Below are positions 22,154 to 32,024 of a stretch of 64,000 bases of DNA, piece after piece. The notes under the pieces were generated by a model. That model did no database searches. It saw only the letters and a list, made by a program, of their open reading frames with translations, and was not told the DNA's origin. The stretch is from contig NZ_JAJVHF010000004.1 of NCBI RefSeq assembly GCF_022171985.1, forward strand, positions 124,001 through 188,000, written 5' to 3'. Within the stretch, counting starts at the first letter, position 1; the number at the start of each line of letters is the position of its first letter. The translations under genes were made by a program, and so were the position numbers. This stretch comes from Huaxiibacter chinensis (GTDB taxonomy: Bacteria > Pseudomonadota > Gammaproteobacteria > Enterobacterales > Enterobacteriaceae).

Positions 22154-22798
22154 ATGAGTCAGGTATTGATTACGGGGGGAACGGGGCTGGTGGGCGATCA
22201 TCTGTTGCGTATGCTGATTCAGGAAAAAAGGGTGAGTGGCATTGCCGCCCCAACGCGTCGGCCGCTGGCCGATATTCCGGACGTTTTCAATCCGCACGAT
22301 CCCCAGCTCACCGATGCGCTGGCGCAGGTATCCACTCCAGTTGATATCGCCTTTTGCTGTCTGGGCACCACCCGCCGTGAAGCCGGCAGCAAAGAGGCCT
22401 TTGTGCATGCGGATTACACGCTGGTCATCGACACCGCATTAACCGCCAAAAAATTGGGTGCCAGCCATTTTCTGGTTGTCAGCGCCTTAGGGGCCAGTGC
22501 GCACTCGCCGTTTTTCTACAACAAAGTGAAAGGTGAAATGGAAGAGGCGCTTATCGCACAGCAGTGGCCACGGCTGACCATCGTGCGTCCTTCTATGCTT
22601 CTTGGCGATCGCCAGAAGCGCCGGTTCAATGAGTCGCTGATGGCTCCGTTGTTCCAGCTTTTACCGGGAAACTGGAAATCCATTGATGCCCGGGACGTGG
22701 CGCGCGCCATGCTCAAAGAGGCATTATCGCCCTCTCAGGAAGGGGTGAATATCATTCCCTCAGGAAAACTGCGTGAAATTGCACAAGGTGAGGCGTAA
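22154..22798 (+). CDS. yraR: NAD(P)-binding oxidoreductase-like protein YraR
   Basis: A 214-residue atypical short-chain dehydrogenase (NmrA/SDR type) with the N-terminal nucleotide-binding turn [27 protein letters not shown], and [14 protein letters not shown], where the YxxxK dyad is retained. Function unknown. The ATG at 22154 follows AAAGGGGAAG and gives the family length; an upstream in-frame extension to 22100 is not conserved. yraQ follows 40 bases later. Confidence 0.92.
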   Translation: MSQVLITGGTGLVGDHLLRMLIQEKRVSGIAAPTRRPLADIPDVFNPHDPQLTDALAQVSTPVDIAFCCLGTTRREAGSKEAFVHADYTLVIDTALTAKKLGASHFLVVSALGASAHSPFFYNKVKGEMEEALIAQQWPRLTIVRPSMLLGDRQKRRFNESLMAPLFQLLPGNWKSIDARDVARAMLKEALSPSQEGVNIIPSGKLREIAQGEA

Positions 22799-22838
22799 TA
22801 TCCCCCGGCTTAATTAATTATCCTTCCCGGGGAATGCT

Positions 22839-23876
22839 ATGACTGGTCAGTCTTCATCTCAGGCGGCAACACCGTTTCAATGGTGGAAGCCCGCGCTTTT
22901 CTTTCTCGTTGTCATTATGGGTCTTTGGTATGTGAAGTGGCAGCCGTATTACGGTAAGGCCTTCACCGCGGCTGAAACCCATAGCATCGGCAAATCTATT
23001 CTTGCACAAGCGGATACCAGCCCGATAAAAGCGGCCTGGGATTATGCGCTGGTTTACTTTCTGGCGGTCTGGAAAGCGGCGGTCCTGGGGGTCCTTCTCG
23101 GTTCCCTGATTCAGGTCTTGATCCCTCGTCACTGGCTTCTGCGTACGTTAGGGCAACCCCGTTTTCAGGGAACGCTACTGGGCACGCTTTTTGCCCTGCC
23201 GGGAATGATGTGTACCTGTTGCGCCGCGCCGGTGGTGGCTGGGATGCGGCGTCAGCGTGTCTCGATGGGCGGGGCGCTGGCGTTCTGGATGGGCAACCCT
23301 TTGCTCAACCCGGCGACGCTAGTGTTCATGGGATTTGTTCTCGGCTGGTATTTTGCCTTTATTCGTCTGGTTGCCGGACTGATTACCGTGCTGGTGGTCG
23401 CGTCGCTGGTGCAAAAAATGGTGAAAGAGTCTGCGCAACCCGCAGCGCCGGTCGATATTGACATTCCTGAGCCGCAGGGCAGTTTCCTGACGCGCTGGGG
23501 AAAGGCGCTCTGGCAGCTTTTCTGGAGCACTATCCCGGTCTATATTCTGGCGGTGCTGATTCTGGGCGCGGCGCGGGTCTGGCTTTTCCCGCATGCTGAT
23601 GGCGCCATTGATAATACGATCCTGTGGGTCATTGCCATGGCGGTCGTCGGGTGCCTGTTCGTGATTCCAACGGCGGCTGAAATTCCAATTGTGCAAACCC
23701 TGATGATGGCGGGGATGGGGATGGCGCCAGCGTTAGCGCTGTTAATTACGCTGCCTGCCGTGAGCCTGCCGTCGCTTGTCATGCTGCGTCAAACCTTCCC
23801 GGCAAAAGCCCTTTGGCTGACCGGTGCGCTGGTGGCGGTGAGTGGTATGATTACAGGCAGCCTTGCACTGCTCTAA
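22839..23876 (+). CDS. yraQ: Predicted permease YraQ (UPF0718)
   Basis: A 345-residue inner-membrane protein with about eight hydrophobic segments and the family motif MMCTCCAAPVVAGMRRQ (CxCC) in the first half, repeated more loosely in the second half (IPTAAEIPIVQTLM). UPF0718 permeases are often linked to metal or thiol handling because of the Cys motif; the substrate is not established. It ends 5 bases before a hairpin shared with dolP. Confidence 0.9.
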   Translation: MTGQSSSQAATPFQWWKPALFFLVVIMGLWYVKWQPYYGKAFTAAETHSIGKSILAQADTSPIKAAWDYALVYFLAVWKAAVLGVLLGSLIQVLIPRHWLLRTLGQPRFQGTLLGTLFALPGMMCTCCAAPVVAGMRRQRVSMGGALAFWMGNPLLNPATLVFMGFVLGWYFAFIRLVAGLITVLVVASLVQKMVKESAQPAAPVDIDIPEPQGSFLTRWGKALWQLFWSTIPVYILAVLILGAARVWLFPHADGAIDNTILWVIAMAVVGCLFVIPTAAEIPIVQTLMMAGMGMAPALALLITLPAVSLPSLVMLRQTFPAKALWLTGALVAVSGMITGSLALL

Positions 23877-23880
23877 GACC

Positions 23881-23915
23881 AAAAAAAAGCCCGGCAAACG
23901 CCGGGCTATTTTTTT
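23881..23915. terminator. Bidirectional terminator between yraQ and dolP
   Basis: AAAAAAAAGCCCGGC-AAAC-GCCGGGCT then a T run. A run on one side and T run on the other serve both convergent genes. Confidence 0.9.
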
Positions 23916-24489
23916 ATTTGATATAGGTAAAGGCGGTGGTGACGCGTTTTACCCCGCTGACGCGGCTGGCAATATCCGCGGCGGCTTTGCCTTCACGATC
24001 CGTGACCAGACCCAGCAGGAACACCTCGCCGTTTTCAGTGGTCACTTTCACATTAGACGATTTCACCTGATCGCTACCCAACAGCTGTGAACGCACTTTG
24101 GTGGTGATCCAGGTATCGGATGAGGCATCTCCCAGGCCGATAGGCTGGCCCTGACGCACTTCGTTATACACTTCGGTCGCGCCGTCTACACCCATTGCGA
24201 TCTGTTTAGCGCGCGCCGCCAGGTCGGGGTTCGGTGCCTGACCCGCCAGCAACACTTTGCCCTGGTACGCGGTAACGTTAATGCGTGCTTCTTTCTTAAT
24301 TTGTTCATCTTTAGAAAGGGCGCTATTCACGCGTAGCTCCAGCGTGCCGTCATCCACCTGTGTTCCCACGGAGCGCGGATCGGTCGCTGCTTTAGTGCCC
24401 ACAGCCGCGGTACCGACAACGGCGGCGGCAATACATCCCTGAAGTAGCAGTGCAGAAACGAGGACTGCGAGGGTCGATAATGCCTTCAT
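23914..24489 (-). CDS. dolP: Outer-membrane lipoprotein DolP (YraP), BON domains
   Basis: DolP is a sigmaE-regulated outer-membrane lipoprotein with two BON domains. It binds anionic phospholipid, localises to the division site and supports envelope integrity. The 191 residues begin with a signal peptide and lipobox LLLQGC (Cys19). BON domain 1 spans about 50-115 (ELRVNSALSKDEQIKKEARINVTAYQGKVLLAG) and BON domain 2 about 128-191. It lies 9 bases after diaA on the same strand. Confidence 0.96.
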   Translation of the reverse strand: MKALSTLAVLVSALLLQGCIAAAVVGTAAVGTKAATDPRSVGTQVDDGTLELRVNSALSKDEQIKKEARINVTAYQGKVLLAGQAPNPDLAARAKQIAMGVDGATEVYNEVRQGQPIGLGDASSDTWITTKVRSQLLGSDQVKSSNVKVTTENGEVFLLGLVTDREGKAAADIASRVSGVKRVTTAFTYIK

Positions 24490-24498
24490 TATTACTCC

Positions 24499-25089
24499 TT
24501 AATCATCCTGGTGAGGGAAAAGCGTGTTATCGATCAGATCGCATAAACAGTTCACCGTCAGCATGTGCATCTCCTGAATACGTGCACTGCGATGGGACGG
24601 GATGCGAATTTCCACATCCTGCGGCCCTAACAGCCCGGCCAGTTCGCCGCCATCGTAGCCTGTCAACGCCACGATGGTCATATCGCGGGTGACGGCAGCT
24701 TCAACGGCTTTGACGATGTCGCGGCTATTCCCACGGGTAGAAATCGCTAATAAAACATCCCCCGCATGGCCCAGCGCACGCACCTGTTTTGCGTAAATTT
24801 CATCATGCAGACGATCGTTTGCAATCGCCGTTAAGACCACATTATCGGTATTAAGTGCAATGGCAGGTAAACTAGGACGCTCTGTTTCAAAACGATTAAT
24901 CATGCTGGCAGCAAAATGCTGTGCGTTGGCGGCGGAGGTGCCGTTGCCACAACAGAGGATTTTGTTGCCATTAAGCAGGGATTGCACCAGCGTCATCGCT
25001 GCACGGGAAATAGCATCCGGAAGGGCTTCTGCCGCGGCAATCTGAGTCTGAATGCTTTCTGTGAAGCACACCTTAATTCTTTCGAGCAC
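24499..25089 (-). CDS. diaA: DnaA initiator-associating protein DiaA
   Basis: DiaA is a SIS-domain tetramer, related to GmhA, that binds DnaA and promotes assembly of the initiation complex at oriC. The 196 residues match E. coli in length and hold the SIS-fold motifs [26 protein letters not shown] and [21 protein letters not shown]. It lies between yraN and dolP on the minus strand, part of the lpoA-yraN-diaA-dolP gene string. Confidence 0.96.
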   Translation of the reverse strand: MLERIKVCFTESIQTQIAAAEALPDAISRAAMTLVQSLLNGNKILCCGNGTSAANAQHFAASMINRFETERPSLPAIALNTDNVVLTAIANDRLHDEIYAKQVRALGHAGDVLLAISTRGNSRDIVKAVEAAVTRDMTIVALTGYDGGELAGLLGPQDVEIRIPSHRSARIQEMHMLTVNCLCDLIDNTLFPHQDD

Positions 25090-25110
25090 GTTATCCCTTT
25101 AAATTCTTAA

Positions 25111-25506
25111 TTAGGCGTCTTCGCCAAACGCGTTTTTAAGCCATTCAATGTCGTTTCCGGTGAAGGCTACCACATCGAACCGGCAATCCACAGTATCAAA
25201 ACTCCCATTATGGCGGGCAAGCCACAAGTGGGCAGTCTGTAATAATTTATGTTGTTTGGCGAGCGTCACGCTGGCAGCAGCGCCACCAAAGTGAGACGAC
25301 TGTCGGAAACGCACTTCAACAAACACGATGATCTCATGCTCTTTCATGATGAGATCAATCTCGCCGCCACGACCGCGGACGTTGGCGGCGACAAAACGCA
25401 GTCCTTTGCCTTCAAGCCAGCGACGCGCTTTTAACTCCCACGCGTCGCCGGTCTGCTTGCGGCTTAACTGGCCGGGACGATTTGCCCCTGCTGGTATTTG
25501 AGCCAT
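25111..25506 (-). CDS. yraN: UPF0102 family nuclease-like protein YraN
   Basis: A 131-residue UPF0102 protein with an archaeal Holliday-junction-resolvase-like endonuclease fold. The motif E-x-D-x-n-E-V-K is seen as [22 protein letters not shown]; the usual Lys is Arg. Precise role not established. Its start lies 43 bases inside the 3' end of lpoA in another frame, indicating translational coupling. Confidence 0.93.
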   Translation of the reverse strand: MAQIPAGANRPGQLSRKQTGDAWELKARRWLEGKGLRFVAANVRGRGGEIDLIMKEHEIIVFVEVRFRQSSHFGGAAASVTLAKQHKLLQTAHLWLARHNGSFDTVDCRFDVVAFTGNDIEWLKNAFGEDA

Positions 25507-27611
25507 GATAACTTCCTGTTAATCACACAATCCTGATTCGCCGTCAGATCGCCGGTATTTCCGCTGATCTCATAGCCCGGTACCTGACGCATCTGGGTAA
25601 AGTTATTCGCCAGCGCCCAGGCATCGACGCCCATCGCATAGAGGCGCGCCAGAGAGTAGTCGTTACGTACGCTGCTCAGCGCCTGCTGCATCAGCGCCGG
25701 GTTGCTGCCTGCCAGCATCGGGATTTCGCTGTACTGCAAGCCATCCATCTCCAGACGGAAGTCCGGCCCGGCGGTGCCCTGCGCGCTGCGCGAACTGGCG
25801 TACAGGGTGACGCCGCTCTGGCTGCCGTTACGCATCGCAATCATCGGTTTGATAAAGGCGATCTCTTCCGGGGTGGCGACAATGTACGCTGCATCGACCT
25901 TCCCGCCGCCGCTAATCTGCGCATCCGTTGGCGGGGCTGGAATAGTCAGACCGCCGATCGTCACGCTTTGTTGCTGAGGCAGGCTGGCAGTGACCGGGCT
26001 ACCGGTGAGCGCAATGCCCGCACCGCCGTTTACACCCGCACGTAGTTCCGCGCTGGAGCCGAATTTTTGTTGCAGAACCACACCGCCGCCCAGCTGTTGC
26101 CACTCCTGTGCAAACGCGTTCGCCACGCGATCGCCCAGCGTGCTACGCGGCGTAAGGAGTAATGGGGCCTGTTTACCCTGTTCATGAATATGACGCGCCG
26201 CATCGCGGGCTTCATCTTCAGGCGACAGAGCGAAGTAACAAATATTTGCGCGATTCTGCACCTGCTCTGGCTGATTCAGGGCCAGAACATTGAGCGTCGT
26301 GGTGCTTTTCATCAGCTCTTCGACATTGTTTTTCAGCAGCGGGCCAACCACGATGCTGGCGCCGTCCTGTTGAACCTGCGCCAGAACCTGGTCGAGCGGC
26401 TGAGAGCTGGTGTCGTAGATTTTCAGCTCAGCGCCCGGGTTTGCGCTGGTGGTGGCCATCATCGGCGGCTGCGCTGCGGGTTGCTGTTCAGGTGTCGTGC
26501 TTTGCGTCTGTTCAACGGGAGCGGCGTCCGTCGTCGGGGCTGCCTGGGTTTCAACAGGTGCCTGAGCAGCCTGTGCAGGTGCCGCGGCAGGAGGCGTCGT
26601 TGGTGCCGTCACCGGATTTTGCAGGGTGCCCTGGGCAGGCGTTTGCGCCGTGGTCAGATCGTTGGTCTCAGCGGCGGAAGGGCTCACAACGTCGTTCACG
26701 TTTGCAGCCTGCGCACCCTGAACCGGAACCGCGCTGCCCGACACCGCCGTGGTGCCGTTCTTCGCGGCTTCAAAGCCTTGCTGAATAGTGCGGCCAAACA
26801 CCGCGGCCTGGCCATTCAACGGCAGCAGCAGCGCGATTTTGCTGGTGGAGGCAGGCTTAAAGTTCTGCACGTTCACCAGCTGCGTTGGCAGCATTTTAGC
26901 GCCAGGGTTCTGCGGATAGCGGGTCTGCCAGTCGGTAATACCGGCTTTCAGCATTTTTGGATCGCTGCGATTGTTAAACCACATCTGCTGTAAATCGAGC
27001 CAGCCCTGCAGCACATTCTCGTCGGCATTAATGACCAGGGTTTGCGCCTGTTCAGGCGTCATCGACGAGAGGGCCTGCCAGGTCGCGTCAATGTTTTTCT
27101 GCTTATCGGCTCCGCTTAACAGCGGCTCCTGGGCAATCAGGGCGCGTAACAGCGTCAGCGACGGACGACCCTGTTCAGCCGTAATCCCCGCCTGCCAGAA
27201 ACGCGCCTGCTGGTTTTTATCCAGCGCGCTGATATCTATCCCGCCGAGGATCTTTTTCGCAGCCGGGAAATCTTTCGCGGCAACTTTCATCTCGGCAGAC
27301 AGCAAGGTTTGCTCGCGGCGCTGCGTATCGTTCAGCTCCTGCGGCAGTTGATTATACAAATCGAGGGCTTGCTGCGTTTTGCCTTCGTTCAGGAGTGCAC
27401 GAATGGCAAGTAATTGCCAGTTGGTCTTGGTATCATTTGAACTCTGCGACATTTGTTGCAGGTAAAAGCCGGAATCAGCTTGTGCCGAGCCTTGCATATG
27501 GGCTTGACTCTGATCGGGTGCCTGGGTGCCACAGCCTGCAAAGAGCAGGGCTGCCAGCACAACAGGAAGGCTGCGCGAAGCTTTTGTTCGAAGAAACGTT
27601 AACGGTACCAT
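25464..27611 (-). CDS. lpoA: Penicillin-binding protein activator LpoA
   Basis: LpoA is an outer-membrane lipoprotein that reaches through the periplasm to activate the murein synthase PBP1A. The 715 residues have a signal peptide with lipobox LLFAGC (Cys27), an N-terminal TPR-like domain, and a C-terminal periplasmic-binding-protein-like domain ([29 protein letters not shown] onward). The domain is interrupted by a Pro/Ala/Gln/Thr-rich insert around 295-390. It is 37 residues longer than the E. coli protein (678), mainly in that insert. rsmI is divergent, 63 bases away. Confidence 0.96.
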   Translation of the reverse strand: MVPLTFLRTKASRSLPVVLAALLFAGCGTQAPDQSQAHMQGSAQADSGFYLQQMSQSSNDTKTNWQLLAIRALLNEGKTQQALDLYNQLPQELNDTQRREQTLLSAEMKVAAKDFPAAKKILGGIDISALDKNQQARFWQAGITAEQGRPSLTLLRALIAQEPLLSGADKQKNIDATWQALSSMTPEQAQTLVINADENVLQGWLDLQQMWFNNRSDPKMLKAGITDWQTRYPQNPGAKMLPTQLVNVQNFKPASTSKIALLLPLNGQAAVFGRTIQQGFEAAKNGTTAVSGSAVPVQGAQAANVNDVVSPSAAETNDLTTAQTPAQGTLQNPVTAPTTPPAAAPAQAAQAPVETQAAPTTDAAPVEQTQSTTPEQQPAAQPPMMATTSANPGAELKIYDTSSQPLDQVLAQVQQDGASIVVGPLLKNNVEELMKSTTTLNVLALNQPEQVQNRANICYFALSPEDEARDAARHIHEQGKQAPLLLTPRSTLGDRVANAFAQEWQQLGGGVVLQQKFGSSAELRAGVNGGAGIALTGSPVTASLPQQQSVTIGGLTIPAPPTDAQISGGGKVDAAYIVATPEEIAFIKPMIAMRNGSQSGVTLYASSRSAQGTAGPDFRLEMDGLQYSEIPMLAGSNPALMQQALSSVRNDYSLARLYAMGVDAWALANNFTQMRQVPGYEISGNTGDLTANQDCVINRKLSWLKYQQGQIVPAS

Positions 27612-27674
27612 ACTGTATCCAGTGATATTTTTTTAGGCAATGCTCAATATTAAATCGGCAATACGGACTAAACA

Positions 27675-28538
27675 ATGAAACAACACGAAACGGCAGATAA
27701 TTCTCAAGGCCAGCTTTATATTGTACCTACTCCTATCGGGAATTTGTCTGATATTACCCAACGTGCGCTTACCGTCTTGCAAGCTGTTGATTTAATTGCC
27801 GCTGAAGATACCCGTCATACCGGTTTATTGCTCCAGCACTTCGCCATTAGCGCCCGTTTGTTCGCCTTACACGATCATAATGAGCAACAAAAAGCTGAAA
27901 CGCTGGTCGCCAAACTGAAAGAAGGGCAGAACATCGCATTGGTTTCCGATGCGGGTACCCCGTTGATTAACGATCCTGGCTATCACCTGGTGCGCACCTG
28001 TCGTGAAGCCGGCATCAGAGTCGTGCCGTTGCCTGGTCCTTGTGCCGCCATTGCCGCACTCAGCGCGGCGGGCCTGCCGTCCGATCGCTTCTGCTACGAA
28101 GGTTTCCTGCCCGCCAAATCCAAAGGCCGTCGCGACACGCTAAAAGAACTGGAAGCAGAGCCGCGCACCCTGATTTTCTATGAATCGACTCACCGTCTTC
28201 TGGAAAGCTTAGAAGATATGGTGACCGTCTGGGGCGAATCCCGCTATGTGGTTCTGGCACGCGAGCTGACCAAAACCTGGGAAACCATCCACGGCGCCCC
28301 GGTGGGCGAGCTGCTCGCCTGGGTTAAAGAGGATGAAAATCGTCGTAAAGGCGAAATGGTGTTGATCGTTGAAGGTCATAAAGCCCAGGAGGACGCACTG
28401 CCTGCCGACGCATTGCGTACCCTTGCGCTGCTGCAAGCCGAGCTGCCGCTGAAAAAAGCCGCCGCGCTGGCCGCAGAGATTCACGGCGTGAAGAAGAACG
28501 CGCTCTATAAGTATGCGCTTGAGCAGCAGGGAGAGTAA
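27675..28538 (+). CDS. rsmI: 16S rRNA (cytidine-1402 2'-O)-methyltransferase RsmI
   Basis: RsmI methylates the 2'-OH of C1402 in 16S rRNA at the P site, using S-adenosylmethionine. The 287 residues match the tetrapyrrole-methylase-like family: [48 protein letters not shown] and [27 protein letters not shown]. It diverges from lpoA. A REP-like palindrome and a 12-bp tandem repeat lie just downstream, before the convergent gatR. Confidence 0.97.
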   Translation: MKQHETADNSQGQLYIVPTPIGNLSDITQRALTVLQAVDLIAAEDTRHTGLLLQHFAISARLFALHDHNEQQKAETLVAKLKEGQNIALVSDAGTPLINDPGYHLVRTCREAGIRVVPLPGPCAAIAALSAAGLPSDRFCYEGFLPAKSKGRRDTLKELEAEPRTLIFYESTHRLLESLEDMVTVWGESRYVVLARELTKTWETIHGAPVGELLAWVKEDENRRKGEMVLIVEGHKAQEDALPADALRTLALLQAELPLKKAAALAAEIHGVKKNALYKYALEQQGE

Positions 28539-28557
28539 CAGGAGATAGCTTGTTCTG

Positions 28558-28583
28558 GCCGGGTGGCGCGACGCTTGCCCGGC
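28558..28583. repeat. REP-like palindrome after rsmI
   Basis: GCCGGGTGGCGC and GCTTGCCCGGC form an imperfect palindrome with G-rich arms of REP type. Confidence 0.6.
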
Positions 28584-28596
28584 TCAGATTTTCAAA

Positions 28597-28656
28597 ATGT
28601 CGGAAGAAATGTCGGAAGAAATGTCGGAAGAAATGTCGGAAGAAATGTCGGAAGAA
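28597..28656 (+). repeat. Five perfect tandem copies of a 12-bp unit
   Basis: ATGTCGGAAGAA is repeated five times without mismatch from 28597 to 28656, between rsmI and the 3' end of gatR. The unit is a multiple of three and has no stop in any forward frame. Frame 1 reads Met-Ser-Glu-Glu five times, then nine residues to TAA at 28684-28686, but has no ribosome-binding site. I treat it as a non-coding repeat. Confidence 0.95.
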
Positions 28657-28675
28657 ACGCTGCCTTCACCAACAG

Positions 28676-29449
28676 CTACACCGTAATGATCTCCGTTCCT
28701 GTTTTGAGCAGAAGATCTCTTTCATGTTTGCTGATTCCATCATCCGTAATCACACAGTCAATTTGCGCCATAGGAAGCACCTGGTTAAACCCCCGACGGT
28801 TGAACTTACTGGCATCCAGAACCGCAATGACTTTATGCGCAGCGGCTGCCATGACGCTACTTATTGAGTAACCCTCATTGAATGTCGTTATACCATTGGT
28901 AGCATCGATACCATCAGCACCAACAAACATCAGGTCCGCGCTAATTCCGGCAAGAGAACGTTCGGCAATAGTACCGTGCATTGAATGGGTTTTATGACGT
29001 ACCGTACCGCCGCAAACAACCAGTGTAATATCTTTATTTTCGGAAAGAGCAAACGCGGCGGGAAGACTGTTCGTAATAACCGTAATGTTACCTTTTTTAG
29101 TCAGCGCTTCTGCGATCAACATGGTCGTACTTCCGCTATCCAGAATAACGGTCATCCCTTCCTGTATCATCGCCGTTGCGGCCTGTGCGATACGCTTTTT
29201 AGGATCGCTTGCAAGCTGGTATCGCTCTTCGAGCACCACTTCCTGGTTATCATTTTCCGCAAGATTACTTCCGGGTCTGGCGGCGCCGCCGTGAAAACGT
29301 GTCACTAACCCTTTCTCTTCCAGAAGTCGCAGGTCTGTACGTATGGTGACTTCCGAGATACCGAACATATTCGAAAGGTCGAGCACCATTACGCTGCCCT
29401 GAGCGTTGACGAGGTCAACTATTTTGTTCCTTCGTTCAAATGAGTTCAT
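28676..29449 (-). CDS. gatR: DeoR-family repressor of the galactitol operon
   Basis: A 257-residue DeoR/GlpR-type regulator: N-terminal winged helix-turn-helix (RRNKIVDLVNAQGSVMVLDLSNMFGISEVTIRTDLRLLEEKGLVTRFHGGA) and a C-terminal sugar-phosphate sensor domain (ILDSGSTTMLIAEAL; MFVGADGIDATNGITTFNEGYS). It is the last gene of the gat cluster, 111 bases after gatD, with its own upstream region carrying CGAAAG boxes. Sequence is also close to AgaR; the gat neighbours decide the name. Confidence 0.88.
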   Translation of the reverse strand: MNSFERRNKIVDLVNAQGSVMVLDLSNMFGISEVTIRTDLRLLEEKGLVTRFHGGAARPGSNLAENDNQEVVLEERYQLASDPKKRIAQAATAMIQEGMTVILDSGSTTMLIAEALTKKGNITVITNSLPAAFALSENKDITLVVCGGTVRHKTHSMHGTIAERSLAGISADLMFVGADGIDATNGITTFNEGYSISSVMAAAAHKVIAVLDASKFNRRGFNQVLPMAQIDCVITDDGISKHERDLLLKTGTEIITV

Positions 29450-29484
29450 ATTGAAGTGCCTGATAATTAACTCTCCCTATTCTA

Positions 29485-29526
29485 ATCGAAGGTATGCGAA
29501 AGGTGTACGGTAATATTACGAAAGTA
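29485..29526 (-). promoter_or_regulatory. CGAAAG boxes upstream of gatR
   Basis: CGAAAG occurs at about 29498 and 29519, with a related CGAAGG at about 29487. The same hexamer is repeated before gatY, so these are probably GatR sites for autoregulation. Binding is inferred. Confidence 0.5.
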
Positions 29527-29532
29527 AATGTG

Positions 29533-29556
29533 AGCCAGCTCTGGTTGCTGGCTCGA
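29533..29556. other. Hairpin between gatD and gatR
   Basis: GAGCCAGC-TCTGGTT-GCTGGCTC, eight perfect pairs, 4 bases from the gatD stop. No T run follows, so it may stabilise or attenuate the gatYZABCD transcript before gatR. Confidence 0.5.
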
Positions 29557-29560
29557 GAGA

Positions 29561-30604
29561 TTATGCGAAGCGCAACATAATTTTGCCTTGCATCGGAGCA
29601 CCATTCAGCGCCTGCACGGCTTGAGCAAAACTCTCGCTATCTCCACTATGTGCAATCAGGGGCGCAAGCTGTAGTTTTTTCGCCGAAAGCAGACGGGTAG
29701 CTGTTTCCCACTCTTCTCCTGGCCACGGGGCTGAATAGTTCATCCAGCTTCCCAAAAGCTTTAGCTCCTTACGCAGAATTTTGCCAAATGTTGCGGCGGG
29801 TAAGTTCAGGTCATTGTGCAGCGTTCCTACCAGGGCAACCTGCGCGCGTGGACCGGCAATATCAATGGCAAGTGAAACGGTTTGTGGCGTTCCAGCTGTC
29901 TCCAGCACCAACTGATCAAATCTGCGGTCAGTCATCGCGGTAAGGATCTCGTCAGCGCTTTGATAGAGACTGTTAAATACCTCAGTAGCCCCCAGTCGTT
30001 TCGCCAGAGCGAGCTTATCGTCATTGATATCAATGGCGCTCACGCTATTTGCGCCAAGCGCCAGTGCACACTGCATTGCCAGAAGACCGATAGTACCCGC
30101 CCCAACGATAATGACATTTTTTCCTTCGCAGCCCGCGGCAAGATGAAACGCGTGCAGCCCTACGGTAATTGGCTCAATAAAGGCGCCATCTTCAATCGCC
30201 ATCGCTTCAGGAAGGCGGAATACATTCGCGCGTTTCACGACGATATACTCCGCGTTGCCGCCTTCACTACGCGAGCCGACGAACTGATAATTTTTACATA
30301 ACGAGTAATAACCCTTCTCACATTCCGGACAGGAAAAACAGGGCAGTAATGGGACGCAGGCCACCGCATCGCCTGGTTTAAGATCCTTTACGGAATCGCC
30401 GCAAGCCGCGACATATCCGCTAAATTCATGGCCCAGTGTTATGGGGTAGTAATGTGCCCCTTTGGCGAAAATACGCGGGATGTCCGAGCCACATAAACCT
30501 GAGCACACAATGCGTACCAATACATCATCTGTGCCCTGTATTTGAGGTAGGGGGCGTTCTTCAACGCGCACGCTGCCCTCAGCGTGAATAACCACTGATT
30601 TCAT
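29561..30604 (-). CDS. gatD: Galactitol-1-phosphate 5-dehydrogenase
   Basis: GatD oxidises galactitol 1-phosphate to tagatose 6-phosphate with NAD+. It is a 347-residue zinc-dependent medium-chain dehydrogenase: catalytic zinc ligands in GLCGSD and GHEFSGY, a structural zinc cluster in CFSCPECEKGYYSLC, and the Rossmann turn VGAGTIGLLAMQ. It matches E. coli GatD (346 residues) over the whole length and follows gatC on the minus strand after 42 bases. Confidence 0.95.
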   Translation of the reverse strand: MKSVVIHAEGSVRVEERPLPQIQGTDDVLVRIVCSGLCGSDIPRIFAKGAHYYPITLGHEFSGYVAACGDSVKDLKPGDAVACVPLLPCFSCPECEKGYYSLCKNYQFVGSRSEGGNAEYIVVKRANVFRLPEAMAIEDGAFIEPITVGLHAFHLAAGCEGKNVIIVGAGTIGLLAMQCALALGANSVSAIDINDDKLALAKRLGATEVFNSLYQSADEILTAMTDRRFDQLVLETAGTPQTVSLAIDIAGPRAQVALVGTLHNDLNLPAATFGKILRKELKLLGSWMNYSAPWPGEEWETATRLLSAKKLQLAPLIAHSGDSESFAQAVQALNGAPMQGKIMLRFA

Positions 30605-30646
30605 GATCTACTCCAGAAAAAGAAGGGGAGCGCCGCCCCCCGAATA

Positions 30647-32020
30647 TTAAGATGCCGTCTGGTCTTCCAGGCTGGCAGCACTCTTCTCGGCTGTTGTAAA
30701 CGCGCGGGCGCGACGCCAGGTGAGTAGTACACCTGTGAAGTAAAGTGCGCCAATAACGATGAAACCAACGACGTTTTGCCAGGTAAAGAGTTGGATTAAC
30801 AACCAGGTGACAGGGGAACCCCCCTGGTCCATTGAGGCCACCATGCCGCCCGTTTTCAGGGCACCAGCATTCTGTGCAAGTTGCGTATGCAGGCCAATTG
30901 TCTGCGTCGCAATCCACAGCGTAATAGCCATAATAAGGGTCCCGGAGATTAACGTGCGGAACAAGTTACCCTGATGAACCGCCACGGCCATAGCAACAAA
31001 GAAGCCGATAGTCGCCAGATCACCGAACGGCAGCACCTGGTTGCCGGGTACCAGTACCGCAATAAGAATGGTTAATGGAATAAAAATCAGACTGGCAGAA
31101 ACCACGGACGTGTGGCCGAGCAGCAGCGCCGGATCGAGACCAATCAGAAACTCTTGCCCGCCAAATTTTGCCTGCAGGCGTTTACGTGCATGCTTAGCAA
31201 TTGGCGTTAAACCATCCATGATAGGCTTGATAACGCGGGGCATCAGGAGCATGACGGCGGCTGTTTTCACGGCGAGTTGCAATACCGATTTTGCGTCATA
31301 ACCAGCCAGGAGTCCGATTACCAGCCCCATGACGAAACCGACCGTCACCGGTTCACCAAAAGGTCCAAACCGTCTTTGCACGTCATCCGCGCTAAAATGA
31401 ATGCGTTTCAGACCGGGAACTTTATCGATGAGCGTATCGACCAGTACCGCGATTGGGCCAAGATACGCTGAAGAGCCGTGAGGAATAGCGATGCCTTCCA
31501 GGCCGAAGAATTCCTTCGTATCTCTGGCAAACCAGTCACCTAGTTTGTAGACAAACGCCGCGTGAACAACAACACCCAGGATCCCCAGCCAGTACGAGCC
31601 GGTTGCCAGATGCAGCATTGCGCCGGTAAACGTCATATGCCAGATATTCCAGATATCCACATTAACCACGCGCGTCATGCGCGTCACTAACATCAACACG
31701 TTCACACCGATTGCCACGGGGATCGCAACCAGTGCGATTTGCGAGGCCCAGGTCATGGGGGATGAACCCGGCCAGCCGACGTCAACAACGTGCAGGTTGA
31801 TCTGGAAATGCTCTGCCATCGCTTTCGCGGCCGGGCCAATCGAATCAAGCATCAAGCCGATAACCAGTCCAATCCCGACAAAGCCAATGCCAATATGAAG
31901 ACCTGATTTAAAACAATCACCCAGCTTCATTCCCAGCATCTTTGAGAAGATGATAATCACAATGGGCAACATTACGGTTGGACCCAGATCGAGGATATAC
32001 CGCATGATTTCGGTAAACAT
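30647..32020 (-). CDS. gatC: PTS galactitol transporter subunit IIC
   Basis: GatC is the membrane channel of the galactitol phosphotransferase system, bringing in galactitol with phosphorylation to the 1-phosphate. The 457-residue protein has about ten hydrophobic segments, among them MRYILDLGPTVMLPIVIIIFSKMLG at the start. The conserved blocks FFGLEGIAIPHGSSAYLGPIAVLVD and RRFGPFGEPVTVGFVMGLVIG are present. It starts 4 bases after gatB ends. Confidence 0.95.
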   Translation of the reverse strand: MFTEIMRYILDLGPTVMLPIVIIIFSKMLGMKLGDCFKSGLHIGIGFVGIGLVIGLMLDSIGPAAKAMAEHFQINLHVVDVGWPGSSPMTWASQIALVAIPVAIGVNVLMLVTRMTRVVNVDIWNIWHMTFTGAMLHLATGSYWLGILGVVVHAAFVYKLGDWFARDTKEFFGLEGIAIPHGSSAYLGPIAVLVDTLIDKVPGLKRIHFSADDVQRRFGPFGEPVTVGFVMGLVIGLLAGYDAKSVLQLAVKTAAVMLLMPRVIKPIMDGLTPIAKHARKRLQAKFGGQEFLIGLDPALLLGHTSVVSASLIFIPLTILIAVLVPGNQVLPFGDLATIGFFVAMAVAVHQGNLFRTLISGTLIMAITLWIATQTIGLHTQLAQNAGALKTGGMVASMDQGGSPVTWLLIQLFTWQNVVGFIVIGALYFTGVLLTWRRARAFTTAEKSAASLEDQTAS

Positions 32021-32024
32021 GATC

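Noticed and set aside
28597-28656. CRISPR array or gene-end repeat
   Set aside because: Units are 12 bp, perfect and contiguous with no spacers, so this is a simple tandem repeat.
28563-28871. Plus-strand frames across the 12-bp repeats and gatR 3' end (102 and 105 residues)
   Set aside because: They are antisense to the well-supported gatR and owe their length to the stop-free repeat; no ribosome-binding site.
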